Of a DNA stretch of 64,000 bases, positions 1 through 8,414 are shown one piece after another. The position numbers were made by a program, and so were the translations under genes. Each line of letters begins with the position of its first letter. Position 1 is the first letter of the stretch. Location: assembly GCF_003591515.1 (NCBI RefSeq), contig NZ_QZCG01000015.1, forward strand, positions 1 to 64,000, given 5' to 3'. The stretch is from Paracoccus onubensis. Its GTDB lineage: Bacteria > Pseudomonadota > Alphaproteobacteria > Rhodobacterales > Rhodobacteraceae. Under the pieces are notes generated by a model. That model saw only the letters and a program-made list of their open reading frames with translations. It made no database searches and was not told where the DNA came from.

Positions 1-45
1 CCTCGGGGGTCCGGGGGCAGCGCCCCCGGCCGTCGCGGGACGCAA
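1..45 (+). repeat. Dispersed GC-hairpin intergenic element, copy A (cut by the window edge)
   Basis: The window opens inside an element that recurs four more times (near 6961, 12574, 43212 and 58491). Its CCTCGGGGGTCCGGGGGC block is followed by AGC and GCCCCCGG, which gives an 8-bp stem with a 3-base loop. About 45 bases match the copy at 58510-58552 almost base for base. It lies just in front of the TRAP permease pair. Its role (terminator, mRNA stabiliser or simple repeat) cannot be told from sequence. Confidence 0.7.
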
Positions 46-58
46 CACTGACACATCC

Positions 59-553
59 ATGCGCCGGATCGAACGCTATTTCGTCCTTCTGAACGGCACC
101 GTGGTCATCGCCGGCCTCGCATCGATGGCTGTCGTCGTCGGCTGGAATGTCGCGGCGCGCTATTTCTGGGCGCATTCCCTGCCCTGGGCCGATGAGGTGG
201 CGCGCTACACGATGATCTGGCTGACCTTCCTCGGCAGCGGCCTTGCCTTGCGCGAAGGCGCGCATGTCGCGATCGCCAACGCGCAAGAGGCCCTGCCCGG
301 CGCTGCGCAATATGCGCTCAGATGGGGGATCCTGCTGATGCTGTTCGGCTTCTTCGGCTTCATGGTCTGGGTGGGCATCGATTACATGAACAGGATGGCG
401 ATTCAAAAATCCGCCGCGCTGCGCCTGCCGATGAAATGGGTCTATGCGGCGATGCCTGCGGGCTTCGCATTGATGATCCTGCATCTCGCATTGATCGCGC
501 CGCGTTATCTGAGGGCCGGTTTCGCCGTAACGGACGAGGCCGCCCGTGGTTGA
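59..553 (+). CDS. TRAP transporter small permease (DctQ family)
   Basis: This 164-residue hydrophobic protein has four predicted membrane helices (about residues 9-30, 45-63, 86-107 and 126-148), the standard layout and length of a DctQ subunit. In TRAP transporters DctQ joins the large permease DctM in the inner membrane and docks a periplasmic binding protein for Na+-driven uptake of organic acids. The motif NVAARYFWAHSLPWADEVAR is typical of the family. ATG 59 has no clear ribosome binding site, since the repeat element lies directly upstream. The stop overlaps the dctM start by 8 bases. No DctP gene follows, so the partner may lie left of the window. The substrate is unknown. Confidence 0.9.
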   Translation: MRRIERYFVLLNGTVVIAGLASMAVVVGWNVAARYFWAHSLPWADEVARYTMIWLTFLGSGLALREGAHVAIANAQEALPGAAQYALRWGILLMLFGFFGFMVWVGIDYMNRMAIQKSAALRLPMKWVYAAMPAGFALMILHLALIAPRYLRAGFAVTDEAARG

Positions 554-1838
554 AATCCTGATCGCCGGCTTTCTGCTCCTGATGCTGCTGGGCGTTCCCG
601 TCGCATTCGCGCTGGCGATGGCGGCCTTCGCGGCGGTCATCATCGGCGGACAATATCCGCTGGTCGTCGTGGTCAAGGAGATGTTTACGGGGCTCGACAG
701 CTTCCCGCTGCTGGCGGTGCCCTTCTTCATCCTCGCGGCCGAGATCATGTCGGCGGGCGCGATCTCGATCATGCTGCTGCGCTTCGCCTCGCAATTCGTC
801 GGGCATCTGCGCGGCGGGCTGGGCTATACAAATGTTCTGACATCGACCCTTTTCGCAGGAATCTCGGGCTCGGCGCTGGCGGATGCCGCCGGGCCGGGGG
901 CGATGATGGTGCGGATGATGGAAAAGAGCGGCTATTCCCGCGCCTATGCCGGGGCATTGACCATCGCCACAGCCGTCGTCGGGCCGATCATCCCGCCCTC
1001 GATCACCATGATCATCTATGCGCTTCAGGACCGGAACGTCTCGGTCGGCTCGCTGTTCATGGCCGGGATCCTGCCCGGATTGCTGATCTCGGCGATGATG
1101 GCCGGGGTGAACTGGTGGGTCAGCCGCAGGCGCGGATATCGTAGCGACGATCCCCGCCCGCCCGTCGCGCAGATGATCCGCAACACGCTGGCGGCCTCGC
1201 CCGCGCTGTTTCTGGTAGTGCTGATCGTCGGCGGTATCCGGGGCGGCGTGTTCACGCCCACCGAGGCTTCGGTGATCGCCGTCGCCTATGCGATCATTGT
1301 CAGTGCCGTGGTCTATCGCGGCTTCGCCTTCCGCGACCTGTGGGGGGCGTTCTGGCGCGCGGGCATCATGTCGGTCGCCGTGCTGATGATCCTTGCCGCC
1401 GCACGGGCCTTTGCCTGGGTGCTGATCATCGAGGGCGTGCCGCAGGCCATGGCCGATGCGGTGATCGCCATGAACCTGTCGCCCATCGCCTTCCTGCTGA
1501 TGGTCAACCTGCTGTTGCTGGTCTTCGGGATGTTCATGGACCCGCTGCCCGGCGTGATGATCCTTGTGCCAATTCTGGCTCCGATTGCGCATAGCCTTGG
1601 CATCGCCGCCGATCACTTCGCCATCATCGTCATCGTCAACCTGACCTTCGGCCTGATCACCCCGCCGGTCGGAGGGCTGATCTTCGTGGTCGCCTCGGCC
1701 ACCCATCAGCGGCCTTCGGATCTGATCCGTGAGTTGCCGCCCTTCTTCATCGCGGCGCTGCTGGTGCTGCTGATCCTTACCTTCGTCCCCGGCTTGTCCA
1801 CATGGCTGCCCGCGCTAAGCGGGTTCTCGCATGGTTGA
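546..1838 (+). CDS. TRAP transporter large permease (DctM family)
   Basis: This 430-residue polytopic protein is the expected size for DctM, the ion-coupled transport subunit. Family hallmarks are the GISGSALADAAGPGAMMV stretch (about residues 102-119), GPIIPPS, and FGLITPPVGG near the C-terminus. Translation starts at GTG 546, with GAGG a few bases upstream inside the end of dctQ. The 8-base overlap implies translational coupling. With dctQ it forms the membrane half of a TRAP transporter. The substrate cannot be read from the sequence; C4-dicarboxylates, 2-oxo acids and sugars are all possible. Confidence 0.93.
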   Translation: MVEILIAGFLLLMLLGVPVAFALAMAAFAAVIIGGQYPLVVVVKEMFTGLDSFPLLAVPFFILAAEIMSAGAISIMLLRFASQFVGHLRGGLGYTNVLTSTLFAGISGSALADAAGPGAMMVRMMEKSGYSRAYAGALTIATAVVGPIIPPSITMIIYALQDRNVSVGSLFMAGILPGLLISAMMAGVNWWVSRRRGYRSDDPRPPVAQMIRNTLAASPALFLVVLIVGGIRGGVFTPTEASVIAVAYAIIVSAVVYRGFAFRDLWGAFWRAGIMSVAVLMILAAARAFAWVLIIEGVPQAMADAVIAMNLSPIAFLLMVNLLLLVFGMFMDPLPGVMILVPILAPIAHSLGIAADHFAIIVIVNLTFGLITPPVGGLIFVVASATHQRPSDLIRELPPFFIAALLVLLILTFVPGLSTWLPALSGFSHG

Positions 1839-1925
1839 ATCCCGTGCCTGAAGGGAAAACTTGCCAAATGCTGCAGCGCGCCGCATCCTTCCCCCATTCA
1901 TCGCAAACAAAACAGGGGAGTAGAG

Positions 1926-2267
1926 ATGAGTAGGCGTGACGATCTGATTGCCAAATACGCAAGCGATATCAAGGATAAACTCGGTGAAAACCCGGACATG
2001 GATCTGCTGACCAAGGTCACGATCGGCTGCGGCCCGTCGATCTACAGCGCCGATGCCGAGACCATTGCCTCAAGCGATGAGGCGGAACTCGAACGGGTGC
2101 GCAAGAATTACCTTGTCAAGAAACTTGGCCTGACGGACAGCCCGCAACTGGCAGAGGCGATCAATTCGACGATCGACAAATATGGCCGCTCGAACCGGAA
2201 CAAATACCGTCCGGTCATCTATTACATGCTGTGCAAGCATTTCGGCAAGCAGTCGGTTTACGGCTGA
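1926..2267 (+). CDS. DUF2853 family protein
   Basis: This is a small soluble protein of 113 residues, and I recognise it as DUF2853. It has helical, charged character, with the stretches IAKYASDIKDKLGE and KYRPVIYYMLCKHFGK, the latter typical of the family's C-terminal end. No signal peptide or membrane segment is seen. GGGGAGTAGAG just before ATG 1926 is a good ribosome binding site. Its 3' end overlaps the convergent crotonase gene by 10 bases. The function of the family is not established. Confidence 0.85.
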   Translation: MSRRDDLIAKYASDIKDKLGENPDMDLLTKVTIGCGPSIYSADAETIASSDEAELERVRKNYLVKKLGLTDSPQLAEAINSTIDKYGRSNRNKYRPVIYYMLCKHFGKQSVYG

Positions 2268-2881
2268 TCAGTCATCTCCTTGATCGCCGCCACATGATCG
2301 GCCGAGGCCGCCGTGCAATCGGCCGCCAGACCGGTCGCGGCGGCGTTCAGTTCCTCTGCCGGAACGATCCGGTCGATCAGGCCCCAGTCGCGCGCCTCGG
2401 CGGCATCGATCCTTGCGCCTGCCATCAGAATCATTTTCGCCCGCGCCGGTCCGATCAGGGCGGCCAGCCGTCGCGGATCGCTGGGTTGCGGCAAAAAGCC
2501 CAGCTTCATCACCGGATAGAAGAATTTCGCCTCGGGCACCGCCAGCCGCAGATCGCAGGCCAGGACCATTCCAAAAGCGCCGCCCGCCAATGTGCCGTTC
2601 AGCGCGGCGACGGTCAGGCAAGGCATCGAGACCATCCGCGCGGATAACCGCTCCCATTCCGGGGATTTGGCAAGCCCGTCATTGCGGGCCTCATCCAGAT
2701 CCGCTCCGGCGGAAAAGACCCTGCCCGCCCCGGTCAGGATCACCGCCCGGCAATCTGACACGGCCAGATCCTCGAGTTTCGCGGTCAGTTCACGCAGCAT
2801 CTTTGCCGTCAGCGAATTAGCCTTGTCGGGTCGGTCGATGGTCAGCAAGGCGACCTTTTCATCAATCTGCAATCCGATCAC
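2258..2881 (-). CDS. Crotonase-fold (enoyl-CoA hydratase/isomerase-like) protein lacking the catalytic glutamates
   Basis: I place the start at GTG 2881, with AAAGGGA about 8 bases upstream; this gives 207 residues, shorter than the usual 255-260. An upstream extension to 2959 would run into the divergent promoter. Crotonase marks are TIDRPDKANSLT (about 14-25), the oxyanion-hole stretches FSAGADLDE (about 56-64) and NGTLAGGAFG (about 93-102), and ACDLRLA. The two glutamates that hydrate enoyl-CoA (in GGGCE and in QPE in rat hydratase) align with Gly and Val here. A true hydratase is therefore unlikely; an isomerase, hydrolase or decarboxylase of the superfamily fits better. The C-terminal helical part is short. 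Confidence 0.85.
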   Translation of the reverse strand: MIGLQIDEKVALLTIDRPDKANSLTAKMLRELTAKLEDLAVSDCRAVILTGAGRVFSAGADLDEARNDGLAKSPEWERLSARMVSMPCLTVAALNGTLAGGAFGMVLACDLRLAVPEAKFFYPVMKLGFLPQPSDPRRLAALIGPARAKMILMAGARIDAAEARDWGLIDRIVPAEELNAAATGLAADCTAASADHVAAIKEMTDQP

Positions 2882-2953
2882 GCAATGGTCCCTTTCCCTT
2901 GCTTCTGTGCTATGGCAAATTGCCACGAGTTTTCTGGACGAAGGGTATTTCGA

Positions 2954-4588
2954 ATGCAACGCACACTTGCAAGCTCTGCCATCGCACTGATCGTGGCCGC
3001 TGGCCCCGCATTGGCGGAACTGACTCCGGCACAGGTCTGGGAAAACCTTTCGGGGTATTATACCAGCATGGGCTACGAGGTAACGGTCGGCTCACAGGAC
3101 GAAACCGATGGCAATCTGAGTCTTACGGATGTCGTGTTCACTTCGGAAATCGACCAGCCTGATGCCGCGACAAGTGTTTCCGCAACCGTGCCGAAAATTA
3201 CGCTGGAGCAGACGGACGACGCCAAGGTGCGCACCGTGTTCGACGGCGAGATGACGGTCGAATCCTCGACAGACGTTCCGGATCAGGAGCCGATGTCATT
3301 CCGGCTTGTCATGACCGCGCCCGAAAACGAGATGATCTCGTCCGGCACGGAAAACGATATGCTGCACGAGTTCGATTTTCCCACCCTCGAGAGCAAGCTT
3401 TATTTCGGCAGCGCTACACCGGACGCCGATGGCGGCGAGGCGCCCATGACCCTCACCCTGACCGAGTCGACCGGGCAATACCGCACGGTTCATGCCGAGA
3501 ATCAGGAAATCACCTATGAGATGGTGAGCAAGGGCCTTGATGTAGCCCTGAACGTGACGGAACCGCCTGCGGAAGACGGCACAGGCGGCAACGGCAAGGT
3601 CACGGGTCAGGCGCATGTGGATGGGGTTACCTTTACGGGCACCACCTCGATTCCCGGCGATATCGAGAATCTGGCCGAGCGGCTGGACCTTGCCCTGAAT
3701 GCCGGCCTCGTGGCTCAGGGCAAGGCCGAACTGGGCAAGATGAGCGGCGACATGACCTTCGAGGGCATGGATGAAAATGACCAGCCGCAATCCGGCGACG
3801 CCAAATTCAACGCCGAGAGCAGCGACCTGACATTCGCGATGTCGAAAGAGGGCCTGACCTATGGCGGCAATTCCGGCGCAACCGAGGTCGAGGCAAATTT
3901 CGCGCAATTGCCCTTCCCGATCACCTACTCCATCGACAAAGCATCGGGCGAGGCGACTTTCCCGGTCAGCAAGGGCGAAGACGCCCAGCCCTTCGCGCTC
4001 AAATACGAACTGGCCGGCGTAAAGCTGGCCGATGCGATCTGGGATCAGTTCGATCCGGGCAAGGAACTGCCGCGCGATCCTGCCAATCTCAAGCTTGACC
4101 TGACGGGCGAGGCGGTCGTCAAGAACGACCTGTTTGACCCGGCATTCGCCCAGAAGCTAGAGGAACAGGCACCCGATCCTGCCACCGATGATCCGGCAAC
4201 CGATGATCCTGCCGCGGAGGGCGAAGCGCCCGATGCGACTGCGGAAACCTCGCCTGCGCCCACAGTCCCGTTCGAGCCGCGCTCGCTCAAGATCAACGAG
4301 GTCGTGTTGCAGGCGGTTGGCGCGGATGCCAATCTGACCGGCGATCTGACCTTTGCCGATCTTGAACAGCCTCCGGTCGGCGTGATCGAGGGCGATTTCA
4401 AAGGCATCAACGCGCTTCTGGACAAGCTGGTCGCCATGGGGATCGTGCCGCAGGATCAGCTTATGGGCGCGCGGATGATGCTGGCCATGTTCGCCAAACC
4501 CGCCGAAGGCGACCCGGACCATCTGCAAACCAAGATCGAATTCAAAGAGGGCGGTTCGATCTTCGCCAATGGGCAGCAGGTGAAATAA
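2954..4588 (+). CDS. Secreted protein, probable DUF2125 family
   Basis: Translation from ATG 2954 (AAGGG upstream) gives 544 residues starting with a Sec signal peptide that ends near GPALAELTP. The mature protein is acidic, beta-rich and free of membrane spans, which suggests a periplasmic or envelope location. The opening TPAQVWENLSGYY and the general layout match long DUF2125 proteins of Rhodobacterales as I remember them, so the family name is tentative. Near residues 407-437 a linker rich in Asp, Pro, Thr and Ala is coded by an imperfect 15-base tandem repeat. It is read divergently from the crotonase gene across 72 bases and is followed by a good intrinsic terminator. Confidence 0.75.
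   Translation: MQRTLASSAIALIVAAGPALAELTPAQVWENLSGYYTSMGYEVTVGSQDETDGNLSLTDVVFTSEIDQPDAATSVSATVPKITLEQTDDAKVRTVFDGEMTVESSTDVPDQEPMSFRLVMTAPENEMISSGTENDMLHEFDFPTLESKLYFGSATPDADGGEAPMTLTLTESTGQYRTVHAENQEITYEMVSKGLDVALNVTEPPAEDGTGGNGKVTGQAHVDGVTFTGTTSIPGDIENLAERLDLALNAGLVAQGKAELGKMSGDMTFEGMDENDQPQSGDAKFNAESSDLTFAMSKEGLTYGGNSGATEVEANFAQLPFPITYSIDKASGEATFPVSKGEDAQPFALKYELAGVKLADAIWDQFDPGKELPRDPANLKLDLTGEAVVKNDLFDPAFAQKLEEQAPDPATDDPATDDPAAEGEAPDATAETSPAPTVPFEPRSLKINEVVLQAVGADANLTGDLTFADLEQPPVGVIEGDFKGINALLDKLVAMGIVPQDQLMGARMMLAMFAKPAEGDPDHLQTKIEFKEGGSIFANGQQVK
4175..4216 (+). repeat. 15-base tandem repeat inside the secreted protein gene
   Basis: Two near-identical 15-base units (4175-4189 and 4190-4204, pattern GATCCTGCCACCGAT) and a partial third encode DPATD repeats in a linker. 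The frame is kept, so the copy number could vary without breaking the protein. Confidence 0.7.
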
Positions 4589-4608
4589 CCAATCTGCCGC
4601 AAGGCACG

Positions 4609-4634
4609 GGCCGGGCGATTTTGCCCGGCCTTTT
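4609..4634 (+). terminator. Intrinsic terminator after the secreted protein gene
   Basis: GGCCGGGC (4609-4616) pairs perfectly with GCCCGGCC (4623-4630) across a 6-base loop and is followed at once by TTTT. It lies 20 bases past the stop at 4588. Confidence 0.85.
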
Positions 4635-4794
4635 CATTCGCTTCGCGCCTGTAGGGTTTTCGTGCGTTCCCGGACATAAGACCGGTATCCACTTCTACTG
4701 AAAACGTCAGCGGCGCGAAGAACCGGGTTTCCGCAATGAACCGGCCATGCAAAGCTGGCCACGGCATCGCGGCGAAAGGAAGCAGAGGGCAACG

Positions 4795-6156
4795 ATGAAC
4801 GGCAAGTTGGCAAGCACCGATCTGAAAGGACTGGCCGAAGCCCTGGTCGAGACCGCGCAGCGCAACGGCGCCGATCAGGCCGACGCTTTGGCGGTTCAGG
4901 GCCGGTCTGTCAGCATCGATACGCGCGCCGGCGCACTTGAACAGGCGGAACGGGCCGAGGGGATCGAGATCGGATTGCGCGTTCTGATCGGCGGACGTCA
5001 GGCCTGTGTGTCGGCCTCTGATCACAGCAAGGCAAGCATCGCGGAAATGGCTCAACGGGCGATTGCCATGGCCCGCGAAGCGCCGGTCGACGACACGCTG
5101 GGTCTGGCCGAGCCTGAACAACTGGCTGAACGGCGCGATGCGGATGAGCTGGATCTGTCTGACCCGGAACCCGATCCCGCGCCCGAGATTCTGCAGGAAC
5201 TCGCCTTGCGTGCCGAGGCCGCGGCGCTTTCCCACGCTGCGATCAGTCAGGTCGAGGCGGCAAGCGCCGCGTTCAGCCGCCGGAATATGTGGCTGGTCGC
5301 CTCGAACGGGTTCTCGGGCGGGTACGAGCGCAGCACGCATATCATCTCGACCGTTGCGATCACCGGCGAGGGGCTGGGGATGGAACGTGACTATGCCGCC
5401 GAATCCCGCAGCCATGCCGCCGATCTGCCGGAACCCGAGGATATCGGCACGCTGGCCGCCGAACGGACATTGGCCCGTGCCGGTTCGCGGAAACCGCCCA
5501 CCGGAGCCTTTCCGATCCTGTATGACCGCCGCGTCTCTGCTTCGCTGATCTCGCATCTTCTCTCGGCGGTGAATGGCGGCGCGATTGCGCGGGGCGCAAG
5601 CTGGCTGCGCAATGCATTGGACGAGCCGGTTCTGCCGGAAGGAATGGATCTCTTCGAAGACCCGCATCGCCCACGCTATCCGTCCTCGCGCCCCTTCGAT
5701 GCCGAAGGGCTGGCGACGCGAAAGCGCAGCATCGTCTCAAAGGGCATCTTGCAGGGCTGGACGCTGGATCTGGCCACCGGGCGCAAGCTTGGCATGGACA
5801 GCACCGCCTCGGCCGCACGGGGGCTGACCTCGCCGCCATCGCCGGTCAATTCCAATGTGATCCTGACGCAAGGCAGCCGGACGCAGGAACAGATGATCGC
5901 CGACATGGGCCGCGGGCTGATCGTGACCTCGATGCTGGGCGCGTCGATCAACGGCACGACCGGCGATTACTCGCGCGGGGCAGCGGGATTCTGGGTCGAG
6001 AACGGCCGGATCGCCTATCCGGTGAATGAATGCACGATCGCCGGCAATCTCCGCGAGATGCTGATGACCCTGATCGCCGGGAAGGATGCGCTGCCATGGC
6101 GCGGGATGGAAGTTCCCGGCCTTCTGGTCGAGGGGATGACCGTTGCAGGAGCCTGA
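4795..6156 (+). CDS. pmbA: TldD/PmbA family metalloprotease subunit (TldE/PmbA-like)
   Basis: From ATG 4795, preceded by AAGGAAGCAGAGGG, the gene encodes 453 residues, a normal PmbA length. In E. coli TldD and TldE (PmbA) form a complex that matures microcin B17 and degrades CcdA; the active-site metal motif resides in TldD. This protein shows no HExxxH metal motif, fitting the TldE side. Recognisable stretches are GIEIGLRVLIGGRQ (about 51-64), STAASARGLTSPPSPVNSN (about 343-361) and GDYSRGAAGFWVENG (about 391-405). It overlaps the CysQ-like gene by 14 bases, a pairing I know from related genomes. Confidence 0.88.
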   Translation: MNGKLASTDLKGLAEALVETAQRNGADQADALAVQGRSVSIDTRAGALEQAERAEGIEIGLRVLIGGRQACVSASDHSKASIAEMAQRAIAMAREAPVDDTLGLAEPEQLAERRDADELDLSDPEPDPAPEILQELALRAEAAALSHAAISQVEAASAAFSRRNMWLVASNGFSGGYERSTHIISTVAITGEGLGMERDYAAESRSHAADLPEPEDIGTLAAERTLARAGSRKPPTGAFPILYDRRVSASLISHLLSAVNGGAIARGASWLRNALDEPVLPEGMDLFEDPHRPRYPSSRPFDAEGLATRKRSIVSKGILQGWTLDLATGRKLGMDSTASAARGLTSPPSPVNSNVILTQGSRTQEQMIADMGRGLIVTSMLGASINGTTGDYSRGAAGFWVENGRIAYPVNECTIAGNLREMLMTLIAGKDALPWRGMEVPGLLVEGMTVAGA

Positions 6157-6925
6157 GGCCGATCTTGAGCTGCTTGAGCGGGCGGCACGTCATGCGGGCC
6201 AGATCGCGCTGGGTTTCTGGCGCAACGACATGCGGTCCTGGGACAAGGCGGATGATGCGGGGCCGGTTTCCGAAGCGGATCTGGCGGTGAACGATATGCT
6301 GCGGGATATGCTGACGGCCGCAAGGCCGGATTACGGCTGGCTGTCCGAGGAAAGCGAGGCCGATCCGTCGCGGCTGGATGCACGGCATTGCTTTATCATC
6401 GATCCGATCGATGGCACCCGCGCATTCATCGCCGGACAGGAAGGCTTTTCCCATTCGCTCGCCGTGACGGATGGCGAGAAGATCGTGGCCGCCGTCGTGC
6501 ATCTGCCCGCCCGCAATACCACTTACAGCGCCCATGCGAATGGCCCGGCGCTGCGAAATGGCCAGCCGATCGCGCCAAGCGATACCGGGATCGACGGCGC
6601 GACCGTGCTGACCTATCGCGCCGTGTCCGATCCGGGCCATTGGCGCGACGGGCAGGTTCCGCCGTTTCGCCGCGAGTTCCGCCCTTCCCTCGCCTGGCGC
6701 CTGTGTCTTGCCGCCGAAGGAAAGTTTGACGCGGCTGTATCGTTGCGGCTTGCATGGGAATGGGACATCGCCGCAGGCAGCCTGATCGCCGAGCGCGCGG
6801 GCGCAGCCGTCACGGACCGGCATGGCGACAGGATGCGCTTCAATGGCCCCCGCGCCATGGTGGATGGGCTGATCGTCGCCGGTCCCCGGCTGCATGGACA
6901 GATTCTGAGCGGGCTCAGGCGTTAA
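6143..6925 (+). CDS. Inositol monophosphatase family protein, CysQ-like 3'(2'),5'-bisphosphate nucleotidase
   Basis: This 260-residue enzyme carries the metal-binding marks of the IMPase superfamily: WLSEESE (about 71-77), DPIDGTRAF (about 92-100) and WEWDIAAG (about 204-211). CysQ-type members remove the 3' phosphate from PAP/PAPS formed during sulfate assimilation; inositol phosphate is an alternative substrate. The start is a TTG at 6143, with AGGGGA 7 bases upstream. No ATG or GTG in this frame offers a full domain, and the start lies within the end of pmbA, so the pair is probably translationally coupled. Confidence 0.85.
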   Translation: MQEPEADLELLERAARHAGQIALGFWRNDMRSWDKADDAGPVSEADLAVNDMLRDMLTAARPDYGWLSEESEADPSRLDARHCFIIDPIDGTRAFIAGQEGFSHSLAVTDGEKIVAAVVHLPARNTTYSAHANGPALRNGQPIAPSDTGIDGATVLTYRAVSDPGHWRDGQVPPFRREFRPSLAWRLCLAAEGKFDAAVSLRLAWEWDIAAGSLIAERAGAAVTDRHGDRMRFNGPRAMVDGLIVAGPRLHGQILSGLRR

Positions 6926-6960
6926 AGCGTGTCGCGCCTGCCCGGCTGCGCCTCCACTCC

Positions 6961-7050
6961 TTCTTCTTTGCCCAAATACCTCGGGGGTCGCCGGCGGGTC
7001 GCGCCACTGGTCCGAGAGACCTGCCGGCGACGGGGCAGCGCCCCCGGCCT
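6961..7050 (+). repeat. Dispersed GC-hairpin intergenic element, copy B, carrying an extra stem-loop
   Basis: TTCTTCTTTGCCCAAATACC and TCGGGGG open the element and GGGGCAGCGCCCC closes it. Between them lies an additional inverted repeat: TCGCCGGCGGGTC (6988-7000) against GACCTGCCGGCGA (7018-7030), 12 of 13 positions paired with a 17-base loop. The element occupies the convergent space between the CysQ-like gene and the 2-hydroxyacid dehydrogenase gene. Confidence 0.75.
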
Positions 7051-7137
7051 GCGGACCGCAGATGACCTTGCGCTCAAGACAACGCAAGACGCAACCGCCC
7101 GAAAATCACCGGTATTCCCCAATCCGGGAAAGCCGGG

Positions 7138-8082
7138 TCAGACGACCCGATCACCCGGCTCGCCACCTTCCGCGAAGGCGATCAGGTTATTCAGCGCGCG
7201 CAATCCCATATCGGTCCGCGCCTCATCCGTCGCGGTTCCGAGATGGGGCAGCAAGCTGGTATTCGGCGCGTCGATCAGGGCCTGCGGCACATGCGGTTCC
7301 TTCTCATAGACATCCAGCCCGGCACCCGCGATCATGCCTTCGTTCAGGGCGCGGATCAAAGCCGCTTCATCGACCACGTCCCCGCGCGAGATATTGACCA
7401 GATAACCGCGCGGACCCAGCGCCTCCAGTTCCGCCTGCCCGATCAACCGGCGGGTTCCGGCCCCTCCGGGCACCGAGACCACCGCCACGTCGCAGGCTTT
7501 CAGCGTCTCGTGCAGATCCGGCATCTGCCGCGCGGGAATATCCAGTGCCGAGACCGTCGAACGGTTATGGAACACCACCCGCATGCCAAAGCCCAGATGA
7601 CAGCGCCGGGCGATCGCCTTGCCGATCCTGCCCATGCCGATGATCCCCACCGTGCATCCGGCGACATGCGCGCCCAGAAACTGGGTGGGACGCCAGCCAA
7701 TCCATTCCCCTGCCCGCAGAGCTCGCTCGGCCTCGCTGGCGCGGCGCATGGTCATCAGGATCAGCGTCAGGGCGATGTCGGCCGTGGCAGCGGTGACGAC
7801 ATCGGGCGTGTTGGTGACGATAACGCCCGCCTCTTTGGCGGCCTGCACGTCGATATGATTATACCCAGCACCGAAACTGGCCAGTATCCTGCAACGAATA
7901 TCGCCTTTGAACGCATCCGCGCCAAAGGCGTCGCCCAATGTCGGAAGAATGGCGTCATATTCCCGCAATGCCTCGGCGGCCTCGGCCTCGGTCAGCGGTT
8001 CATCCTGAAAAACCGCTTCGAACCGCGCCTTGATTGCACGGGTCGCGGTGTCGGTCATCTTCCGGGTCACAAGCAATTTCAT
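7138..8082 (-). CDS. D-isomer-specific 2-hydroxyacid dehydrogenase (glyoxylate/hydroxypyruvate reductase type)
   Basis: This 314-residue NAD(P)-dependent dehydrogenase has the Rossmann motif VGIIGMGRIGKA (about 149-160), the catalytic Arg in NISRGDVVDE (about 236-245) and the catalytic His in LLPHLGTAT (about 287-295). It most likely reduces glyoxylate, hydroxypyruvate or a similar 2-oxo acid; the exact substrate is unknown. Start ATG 8082 forms TGATG with the stop of the CsaA-like gene, with GGAGGGAG upstream; a preceding TTG is less likely. It is the last gene of a three-gene operon (proC, CsaA-like, this gene). Confidence 0.88.
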   Translation of the reverse strand: MKLLVTRKMTDTATRAIKARFEAVFQDEPLTEAEAAEALREYDAILPTLGDAFGADAFKGDIRCRILASFGAGYNHIDVQAAKEAGVIVTNTPDVVTAATADIALTLILMTMRRASEAERALRAGEWIGWRPTQFLGAHVAGCTVGIIGMGRIGKAIARRCHLGFGMRVVFHNRSTVSALDIPARQMPDLHETLKACDVAVVSVPGGAGTRRLIGQAELEALGPRGYLVNISRGDVVDEAALIRALNEGMIAGAGLDVYEKEPHVPQALIDAPNTSLLPHLGTATDEARTDMGLRALNNLIAFAEGGEPGDRVV

Positions 8083-8414
8083 CAATATAATCTCCCTCCA
8101 TTCGGAACTGTCAGATCGGGACGGATCAGGACGACCTCGTTATCCTGATCGGGAACCCCCAGAACCAGCACCTCTGACATGAACGGCCCGATCTGGCGGG
8201 GCGGGAAGTTCACCACGCACAGCACCTGTTTTCCGATCAGATCTTCGGGCGTGTAATGCCGGGTGATCTGCGCCGAGGATTTGCGCTCGCCCAGTTCGCC
8301 AAGATCCAGCCACAGCTTGATGGCGGGCTTGCGCGCCTCGGGGAAGGGTTCGGCGCGGGTGATGGTGGCGACACGGATATCGACCTTCAGGAAATCGTCG
8401 AAACCGATCGTCAT
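8082..8414 (-). CDS. tRNA-binding OB-fold protein (CsaA family)
   Basis: This 110-residue single-domain protein matches the CsaA / C-terminal Trbp111 OB fold. The opening FDDFLKVDIRVATI is diagnostic, followed by KPAIKLWLDLGELGERKSSA and VNFPPRQIGPFMSEVL. Family members bind tRNA, and CsaA of Bacillus was also described as a secretion chaperone. Here the role is not known. Its ATG overlaps the proC stop by four bases (ATGA) and its own stop overlaps the next start, so the three genes are probably co-translated. Confidence 0.92.
   Translation of the reverse strand: MTIGFDDFLKVDIRVATITRAEPFPEARKPAIKLWLDLGELGERKSSAQITRHYTPEDLIGKQVLCVVNFPPRQIGPFMSEVLVLGVPDQDNEVVLIRPDLTVPNGGRLY

Noticed and set aside
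360..1706. 448-codon frame opposite the first dctM
   Set aside because: Antisense shadow of a conserved TRAP permease; no ribosome binding site or domain.
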